A stretch of DNA of 5,265 bases, taken from the NCBI GenBank assembly GCA_946534745.1, contig CAMNDA010000327.1, positions 1 through 5,265 on the forward strand, in the 5' to 3' direction. This stretch comes from an uncultured Verrucomicrobiota bacterium (GTDB taxonomy: Bacteria > Verrucomicrobiota > Kiritimatiellia > RFP12 > UBA3636). The position numbers were made by a program, and so were the translations under genes. Shown here one piece after another: positions 1 to 3,883 of this stretch (its first letter is position 1; every line of letters begins with the position of its first letter). The notes beneath the pieces were generated by a model. That model searched no databases. It saw only the letters and a list, made by a program, of their open reading frames with translations, and had not been told where the DNA came from.

Positions 1-257
1 CCGTTCTCGATGCCGCCCGGCGTCGCGCGCCGCGCGACGTCCGGTCCGACGATCTCGGCCCACGACTCGGCGATGCGCAGCGCGGCGGGGTCCGCCTCGG
101 GAATGCCCATCGCCTGCACCACGCGGCTCGCGGCGTCGCCCGCCGCCTCCGCGTCCTTGAACGGCGGCGGCGGGAAGGCGTCCGGCACGCGCAGGAACTC
201 GCGGCGAACGCGCCATGAGCCCGGCGTGTAGTCCTTCGGAAGCGTTCGACGGATCAT
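1..257 (-). CDS. dciA: DciA-type (DUF721) replicative helicase loader, N-terminal part
   Basis: This is the first 85 residues of a protein that runs off the left edge; no stop is present in the window. Residues 58 to 85 carry the start of a DUF721/DciA domain: an amphipathic helix leading to W66, then AEIVGPDVARRATPGGIEN, which matches the family pattern W-x-x-IVG-x-x-[VL]A-x-x-[AT]-x-P-x-x-I-x-[ND]G. Residues 1 to 45 are a basic, proline-rich extension (RRTLPKDY near the start, PPPP near 29 to 32) and look less conserved. DciA proteins load or recruit the DnaB helicase in bacteria lacking DnaC or DnaI. The gene follows purM on the same strand after a gap of about 60 bp filled by heptamer repeats. 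The ATG at 257 is the first good start after the repeats; no Shine-Dalgarno motif precedes it. The family call rests on a short segment, so another DUF721-like protein is possible. Confidence 0.7.
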   Translation of the reverse strand, partial: MIRRTLPKDYTPGSWRVRREFLRVPDAFPPPPFKDAEAAGDAASRVVQAMGIPEADPAALRIAESWAEIVGPDVARRATPGGIEN

Positions 258-259
258 GG

Positions 260-301
260 GCAATGCCGAATGCCGAATGCTGAATGCTGAATGCTGAATG
301 G
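260..301 (+). repeat. Tandem heptamer array, consensus TGAATGC
   Basis: Six consecutive 7-bp units lie between dciA and purM. They read GCAATGC, CGAATGC, CGAATGC, TGAATGC, TGAATGC and TGAATGG. The units drift from C-starting copies on the left to T-starting copies on the right, which suggests stepwise duplication by slippage. The T-starting units place TGA at 281, 288 and 295, so all three plus-strand frames are closed within 17 bp. The array is much more AT-rich than its surroundings. Confidence 0.9.
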
Positions 302-332
302 TGGGACAGGGGTCATTCAGCATTCATAATTC
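282..332. repeat. Inverted heptamer arrays forming a long hairpin at the purM 3' end
   Basis: The right half of the plus-strand array (282-300) is mirrored by three minus-strand heptamers at 313-333, which read TGAATGA, TGAATGC and CGAATTA on that strand. Positions 288-300 pair perfectly with 314-326 (13 bp). After a 2 by 2 mismatch, 282-285 pair with 329-332. The loop is about 13 nt. The structure contains the purM stop codon and would form in the purM-dciA transcript. No U-run follows it on the minus strand, so it is not a standard intrinsic terminator; it could be a weak attenuator or protect the purM mRNA 3' end. Confidence 0.8.
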
Positions 333-1363
333 GTCAGTCTTGTCTTCCCCGTTCCCTTCGCGATCTGGCCGACGACGATCGGGGCGGCCTTGGCCCTGGC
401 GAGGGCGGCCATCGTTTTCGCGAGGTCCTTCGGGCGCACGCACAGGACGTATCCGATGCCCATGTTGAAGACGCGATACATCTCCGCGGGGTCGACCTTG
501 CCGACCGCCTGGAAGAACTTGAAGATCGGCGGGACCTCCCACGCGCGGCAGTCGAACACCGCGTCGACGCCCTTCGGGAGCATGCGCGGGACGTTGTCCA
601 CGAGCCCGCCGCCCGTGATGTGCGCCATGCCGTGGATCCTTACGCCGGCCTTGCGAACCGCGAGGACGGGCTTCAGGAACGAGCCGTGGACGGCGAGGAG
701 GGCGTCCCGGAAGGTCGTCCTCGTCCCGGGGACGAAGTCGGAGAGCCTCTTCTTCGCAACCTCGAAGACAAGCTTGCGCGCGAGCGAGTAGCCGTTCGTC
801 TGCAGGCCGGTCGAGGGGAGGCCGACGAGCATGTCGCCGGGGCGGATCGTCTCGCCCGTCACGAGGTTCTTGCGCGAGACCTTGCCGACGATCGTGCCGC
901 AGACGTCGTACTCGCCGTCCGCCGGGTAGAGGCCGGGCATCTCCGCCGTCTCGCCGCCGAGGAGCGCGAGTCCGTTGCGGCGGCACCCGCGGCAGAAGCC
1001 GGCGATGACCTTGGCGAAGACCTTCGCGTCGAGCTTCGCGGTGCCGAGGTAGTCGAGGAAGAAGAGCGGCGTGGCGCCCTGCGTGAGGATGTCGTTCACG
1101 CAGTGGTTCACGAGGTCCTCGCCCACGGTATCGTGGACGCCGGCCATGTGCGCGACCTTGAGCTTCGTGCCGACCCCGTCGGTGGAGGCGACGAGGATCT
1201 CGCCCGCGCCGGGCGAGCGGAAGAGGCCGCCGAAGCGGCCGATGTCGGAGAGGACGCCGGGCGTCTTGGTGCTTTTGACGTCGGCCTTGATCTTGGCGAG
1301 GCCGCGGTCCATTTCGTCGATGTCGACGCCGGCGGCGGCGTAGGCGGAGGTTTTCTTCTTCAT
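317..1363 (-). CDS. purM: Phosphoribosylformylglycinamidine cyclo-ligase (AIR synthetase)
   Basis: PurM catalyses the fifth step of de novo purine synthesis in the cytoplasm, closing FGAM to aminoimidazole ribonucleotide with ATP. The 348-residue length is normal for the family. Visible hallmarks in order are STDGVGTKL (60-68), VNDIL (89-93), GGETAEMPG (136-144), PSTGLQTNGYSLAR (183-196), HITGGG (248-253) and FNMGIG (299-304). The first half is the N-terminal PurM-like domain that forms the dimer and ATP site; the second half is the C-terminal PurM-like domain. The ATG at 1363 gives a normal N-terminus (MKKKTSAYAAAGVDIDEMD) and lies about 22 nt below a predicted start site. Only a weak GAAAG precedes it. 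The last four residues (NYEC) and the TGA stop lie within heptamer repeat sequence, so the extreme C-terminus was probably reshaped by the repeat. It is divergent from rex and is followed by dciA on the same strand. Confidence 0.97.
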   Translation of the reverse strand: MKKKTSAYAAAGVDIDEMDRGLAKIKADVKSTKTPGVLSDIGRFGGLFRSPGAGEILVASTDGVGTKLKVAHMAGVHDTVGEDLVNHCVNDILTQGATPLFFLDYLGTAKLDAKVFAKVIAGFCRGCRRNGLALLGGETAEMPGLYPADGEYDVCGTIVGKVSRKNLVTGETIRPGDMLVGLPSTGLQTNGYSLARKLVFEVAKKRLSDFVPGTRTTFRDALLAVHGSFLKPVLAVRKAGVRIHGMAHITGGGLVDNVPRMLPKGVDAVFDCRAWEVPPIFKFFQAVGKVDPAEMYRVFNMGIGYVLCVRPKDLAKTMAALARAKAAPIVVGQIAKGTGKTRLTNYEC

Positions 1364-1391
1364 GGTCTTTCGATCGTCGGAAACGGGAGGG

Positions 1392-1421
1392 ATGCTACCA
1401 CAAAGGGACGGTTCCGTCCAA
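1392..1421 (-). promoter_or_regulatory. Predicted sigma-70-like promoter of purM
   Basis: On the minus strand TTGGAC (1416-1421) is followed after 18 bp by TAGCAT (1392-1397), with TG one base upstream of the -10 hexamer (TGGTAGCAT, extended -10). Transcription would start near 1385, about 22 nt before the purM ATG. The spacer contains a small inverted repeat, GGACGG-TT-CCGTCC at 1406-1419, that could be an operator. This is a pattern match only. Confidence 0.6.
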
Positions 1422-1434
1422 GGGATTCCGCGCC

Positions 1435-1463
1435 TTGCCTCGGGGTGGGGGGTGTGGTATCAT
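1435..1463 (+). promoter_or_regulatory. Predicted sigma-70-like promoter of rex (and rhaD)
   Basis: TTGCCT (1435-1440) and TATCAT (1458-1463) are 17 bp apart, and the -10 is extended (TGGTATCAT). The predicted start near 1470 leaves a 5' leader of about 16 nt before the ATG at 1486. An upstream ATG at 1435 in the same frame overlaps the -35 element, so translation from it would be impossible if this promoter is used. No Rex-type operator (TTGTGAA-N-TTCACAA) is visible. Confidence 0.6.
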
Positions 1464-1485
1464 CCAGCCCGTCCTCCCAACTCCG

Positions 1486-2151
1486 ATGCCCTCCCGTCCC
1501 AACAAGGTCCTCAACTCGCCGGCGATCCGCCGCATGCCGCTCTACCTGCACTGGCTGCTGGGCATGCGCGGGCTGGGCAAGAAGACCGTGTCGACGACGG
1601 AGCTGGCCGACTGCATGAAGCTCGGCTGGATCGTCGTGCGCAAGGACATCGCGCTCACCGGCGTGTCCGGGCGGCCGCGCGTCGGGTACGACGTCGACCG
1701 CCTTGTCGCCGCCATCCGCGCCTTCCTCGGGTGGAAGGAGACCCGCCGCGCGGCGCTCGTCGGCGCCGGCGCGCTCGGGTCCGCCATCCTCGGCTACGGC
1801 GAGTTCGCGAACTGCGGGCTGGACGTCGCGCTGGTCTTCGACTCCGATCCGGAGAAGGCGGGCCGGCGGATCCGCGGCCGGACCGTCCGCCCGATCTCGG
1901 AGCTGCCGGAGGCGTTCCGGCGCGCCCCCCCCGAGATCGCGATCCTCTGCGTTCCCGCGGCCGCGGCGCAGGAGACGGCGGACCTCCTCGTCCGCAACGG
2001 CGTGCGCTACCTCTGGAACTTCGCCGACGTGGCGCTCGAGGTGCCGCGGGACGTGATCGTCCAGCGCGAATCGATCGCGGCCGGCCTCGCGATGCTCTCC
2101 GTCAAGATCCGGAACGACCGCTCCGGCCGCCGCAGCCGGATCGAGGACTGA
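1486..2151 (+). CDS. rex: Redox-sensing transcriptional repressor Rex
   Basis: Rex is a homodimeric repressor that binds DNA when NAD+ is high and is released by NADH, controlling fermentative and respiratory genes. The 221 residues match the family length (about 205-225). Residues 10-80 form the winged-helix DNA-binding domain: IRRMPLYLHWL, TVSTTELADCMKL, VRKDIALTGVSGRPRVGYDV. Residues 88-190 form the Rossmann NAD(H) domain, with GAGALG at 93-98, FDSDPEKAG at 118-126 and the helical stretch VPAAAAQETADLLV at 156-169. The end (IVQRESIAAGLAMLSVKI) matches the domain-swapped C-terminal helix. Family members usually read NFAPV where this one has NFADV (178-182), and usually show FG twice in the recognition wing where this has TGVSGR. 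The ATG at 1486 is preferred over an in-frame ATG at 1435, which would add 17 unrelated residues and overlaps the predicted promoter. No Shine-Dalgarno is seen. rhaD follows 42 bp later. Confidence 0.93.
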   Translation: MPSRPNKVLNSPAIRRMPLYLHWLLGMRGLGKKTVSTTELADCMKLGWIVVRKDIALTGVSGRPRVGYDVDRLVAAIRAFLGWKETRRAALVGAGALGSAILGYGEFANCGLDVALVFDSDPEKAGRRIRGRTVRPISELPEAFRRAPPEIAILCVPAAAAQETADLLVRNGVRYLWNFADVALEVPRDVIVQRESIAAGLAMLSVKIRNDRSGRRSRIED

Positions 2152-2193
2152 CGCCCGCCCTCGCCCCCTTCCAAACACATCCATCCTCCGACC

Positions 2194-3033
2194 ATGAAGA
2201 AATACACCGACCTTCCCTACGTCCGCGAGTTCGTCCGGCTCTGCGACATCGGCGACCGCCAGGGCTTCCACGAGCGCAACGGCGGCAACCTCAGCTACCA
2301 CCTCACCGACGCCGAGATCAAGGCGTCGAGGCCGCTTCTCAAGGGGCGGAAGCCCGGCCCGTGGACCGACGTCGACCCGAAGGGCGACGTCGCGGTGCCG
2401 GCCCTCGGCGGACACTGGTTCCTCGTCACCGGCTCCGGCAAGTTCTTCCGCAACGTGTCCTGGGACACGGAGGCGAGCGTCGCGCTCTGCGAGCTCGACA
2501 AGGCCGGCGCGCACTACCGCGTGCTGTGGGGCCTGCGCGACGGCGGCCGGCCGACCTCCGAGTTCTCGAGCCACCTCATGAACCACGAGATCAAGTTCCG
2601 GATCTCGGAGGGGAAGGTCCGCGTCATCTACCACGCGCATCCCGCGAACCTCATCGCGATGACCTACGTCGTCCCGCTCACGGACCGCGCGTTCACCCGC
2701 GCGCTCTGGAACACGATGACCGAATGCCCCGTGATCTTCCCGGAAGGCATCGGCGTCGTGAAGTGGATGGTGCCCGGCGGGCGCGAGGTCGCCGTGGCGA
2801 CGTCGAGGCTCATGGAGAAGTACAACAACGTCGTCTGGGCCCACCACGGCCTCTTCTGCGCGGCCGACACCTTCGACAACGCGATGGGGCAGATGGAGAC
2901 GATCGAGAAGGCCGCGAGGATCGTGATGCTGATTTTCGCCTCCGGCCGCAAGCCGCTCACGGGCATCACGTCCGAGGGCTTCCTCGCCATCGGGAAGATG
3001 TACGGCGGCAAGATCCCGAAGCGGTTCCTGTAG
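2194..3033 (+). CDS. rhaD: Rhamnulose-1-phosphate aldolase
   Basis: RhaD is a zinc-dependent class II aldolase that splits L-rhamnulose 1-phosphate into dihydroxyacetone phosphate and L-lactaldehyde, the last step of the phosphorylated L-rhamnose pathway. The 279 residues compare with about 274 in E. coli. Matching segments run the whole length: ERNGGNLS (27-34), FLVTGSGKFFRNV (76-88), WGL...RPTSE (112-123), VIYHAHPANLIAMTYV (144-159), TECPVIFPEGIGVVKWMVPG (176-195) and WAHHGLF (215-221). By alignment in my head to E. coli RhaD, the zinc ligands are H147, H149 and H218, and E123 and E177 are the active-site acids; all are present, so the enzyme should be active. The fit is better than to fuculose-phosphate aldolase or AraD. 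The ATG at 2194 gives a conserved-length N-terminus; the upstream bases are pyrimidine-rich with no Shine-Dalgarno. It lies 42 bp after rex with no promoter I can see, so cotranscription is likely. No other rhamnose gene is in the window. Confidence 0.95.
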   Translation: MKKYTDLPYVREFVRLCDIGDRQGFHERNGGNLSYHLTDAEIKASRPLLKGRKPGPWTDVDPKGDVAVPALGGHWFLVTGSGKFFRNVSWDTEASVALCELDKAGAHYRVLWGLRDGGRPTSEFSSHLMNHEIKFRISEGKVRVIYHAHPANLIAMTYVVPLTDRAFTRALWNTMTECPVIFPEGIGVVKWMVPGGREVAVATSRLMEKYNNVVWAHHGLFCAADTFDNAMGQMETIEKAARIVMLIFASGRKPLTGITSEGFLAIGKMYGGKIPKRFL

Positions 3034-3055
3034 GCGTTCCGGCGAGGCCATACGA

Positions 3056-3087
3056 AAGCGGCGCCGCCCGACCGGGCGGCGCCGCTT
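3056..3087. terminator. 15-bp GC-rich hairpin after rhaD
   Basis: Positions 3056-3070 (AAGCGGCGCCGCCCG) are an exact inverted copy of 3073-3087, with two bases between, so the RNA would form a long stem with a four-base loop. It lies 22 bp after the rhaD stop and ends in TT on either strand. There is no real U-run, but the position between convergent genes and the perfect stem suit a two-way transcription end. Confidence 0.75.
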
Positions 3088-3095
3088 CGCGCGTT

Positions 3096-3130
3096 CGCCC
3101 CGCGCGCGGGGATCGGAGGCGCGCGGGGCG
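3096..3130. terminator. Second GC-rich hairpin between convergent genes
   Basis: CGCCCCGCGCGC (3096-3107) is the exact inverted copy of 3119-3130, around an 11-nt loop. The left arm is also part of a perfect 14-bp palindrome, CCCCGCGCGCGGGG (3098-3111), so two competing pairings are possible. It lies 12 bp downstream of the stop of the minus-strand unknown gene and is the better placed candidate for ending that transcript. No U-run follows on either strand. Confidence 0.6.
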
Positions 3131-3141
3131 GTGCGTAGGAT

Positions 3142-3648
3142 CTAGAGCGTGTCCTCCATGTCGCCGCCGTAGGAGCCGCGGCGCGGATACGGCATGCGGC
3201 GGTCGCGGTCGACCATGAGGTCGAGAACCATCACGTTGCGGACGAGCGACTCCTTCACGAAGAAGCCGTTGGCCGAGGCGTACTGGTGGATCTTCGGGAG
3301 GTCCTGCGTCGTCGGGACGAAATAGCGGCCGGCGATGTCCTCCTCCTTGCCCCCGAGCTCGTTGAGGAGCTGCGAGAGCACCCGCTTGGTGGAGCAGTTC
3401 CGGATCACGATGAGCGTTCCGGGAGGCAGCACCGTGGGCTCGCGCGGCGGAGCGGGCTCGCGGACCGGCGCGGAAAAGCCGCCGGGCGCGGCGCCGCGCG
3501 GGGCGCGGAACGCGGAGCGGAGCGACGTGAGGCGCGCGGACGACTCGGCCGAGGGGTTCACGGAAGGGGGGACGGAAAAGCCGGCGCGATTGCCGGCGGC
3601 CGGGCTCCAGACGTCCTGGGCGGGCTTGTCTTTGCCGAAGAGTGACAT
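3142..3648 (-). CDS. Unknown protein, disordered Pro/Ala/Ser-rich N-terminal half plus compact C-terminal region
   Basis: I do not recognise this 168-residue protein. It begins MSLFGKDKP, a short basic start typical of soluble proteins; no signal peptide or membrane segment is visible. Residues 10-77 are rich in Pro, Ala, Ser and Arg and probably disordered. Residues 78-148 look folded: a beta strand TLIVIRNC (78-85), a helix KRVLSQLLNELG (88-99), then GRYFVPTTQDLPKIHQYASANGFFVKES and a second hydrophobic strand NVMVLDLMV (138-146). The tail is RRMPYPRRGSYGG followed by acidic MEDTL. Codon use matches its neighbours, and a good promoter lies upstream, so it is probably real. The start is uncertain: an in-frame ATG at 3690 would add 14 residues (MGIAHLQHETRLPL) and has a GGAG three bases before it. 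The 3648 start is chosen because MSLFGKDKP looks like a natural N-terminus. It is divergent from aspS and convergent with rhaD; neither reveals its role. Confidence 0.75.
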   Translation of the reverse strand: MSLFGKDKPAQDVWSPAAGNRAGFSVPPSVNPSAESSARLTSLRSAFRAPRGAAPGGFSAPVREPAPPREPTVLPPGTLIVIRNCSTKRVLSQLLNELGGKEEDIAGRYFVPTTQDLPKIHQYASANGFFVKESLVRNVMVLDLMVDRDRRMPYPRRGSYGGDMEDTL

Positions 3649-3728
3649 GAGCGGTAGTCTTGTTTCGTGTTGAAGATGGGCGATCCCCATATTCTCCGCG
3701 CCCCTTCGGGACGCGGAACTGGCCGCGT

Positions 3729-3757
3729 AGTATACGGAACCGCCCGCGCCGAATCAA
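3729..3757 (-). promoter_or_regulatory. Predicted sigma-70-like promoter of the unknown gene
   Basis: On the minus strand TTGATT (3752-3757) and TATACT (3729-3734) are exactly 17 bp apart. TATACT is one base from the -10 consensus. Transcription would start near 3722, giving a leader of about 74 nt to the ATG at 3648, or about 32 nt to the alternative ATG at 3690. This is the best promoter match in the window. Confidence 0.65.
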
Positions 3758-3769
3758 GCGAAAATCGCG

Positions 3770-3798
3770 TTGCATTCCGCGCGCGAAAGCGCTATCCT
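3770..3798 (+). promoter_or_regulatory. Predicted sigma-70-like promoter of aspS
   Basis: TTGCAT (3770-3775) and TATCCT (3793-3798) are 17 bp apart on the plus strand. A start near 3805 gives a leader of about 79 nt that contains the heptamer array. The spacer holds GCGC-GAAA-GCGC (3781-3792), a small inverted repeat. Its -35 lies 12 bp from that of the divergent promoter. Confidence 0.5.
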
Positions 3799-3835
3799 TG
3801 CGCGCCATCCGGACGCACCCGCCCTCCGAGCATCA

Positions 3836-3877
3836 CCTCTCACCTTCCACCTTTCACCTTTCAACTTTCAACTTTAC
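3836..3877 (-). repeat. Tandem heptamer array, consensus TGAAAGG / TGAAAGT
   Basis: Read on the minus strand, the units are GTAAAGT (3871-3877), TGAAAGT (3864-3870), TGAAAGG (3857-3863), TGAAAGG (3850-3856), TGGAAGG (3843-3849) and TGAGAGG (3836-3842); a further degenerate unit, TGATGCT, follows at 3829-3835. On the plus strand this is a C/T-rich tract ending 6 bp before the aspS ATG, so it lies in the predicted aspS leader. The repeat has the same TGAANNN form as the array beside purM, with a different variable part. Confidence 0.85.
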
Positions 3878-3883
3878 CCTGTC

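Noticed and set aside
10..231. 73-codon plus-strand open frame at the left end
   Set aside because: It is antisense to the dciA N-terminus, which shows a recognisable family motif.
260..333. CRISPR array
   Set aside because: The units are 7 bp and contiguous with no spacers, so this is a simple tandem repeat.
1364..1485. Possible Rex operator in the purM-rex gap
   Set aside because: No TTGTGAA-N-TTCACAA-like palindrome is present; TTGTGG near 1398-1403 on the minus strand is only a half-match and overlaps the purM promoter.
284..1618. 444-codon plus-strand open frame opposite purM
   Set aside because: It is antisense to a certain purM, its product is a monotonous Asp/Glu/Arg/Ala string typical of GC-rich shadow frames, and it begins in the heptamer repeat.
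1360..3218. Long open frames on both strands overlapping rex and rhaD (563 and 618 codons)
   Set aside because: They overlap two confidently identified genes, have low-complexity Arg/Pro/Ala or Asp/Arg composition, and arise because stops are rare in GC-rich sequence.
2966..3808. 280-codon minus-strand open frame overlapping the unknown gene
   Set aside because: Its composition is almost purely Arg/Pro/Ala, it crosses both hairpins and the 3' end of rhaD, and its start lies upstream of the predicted promoter.
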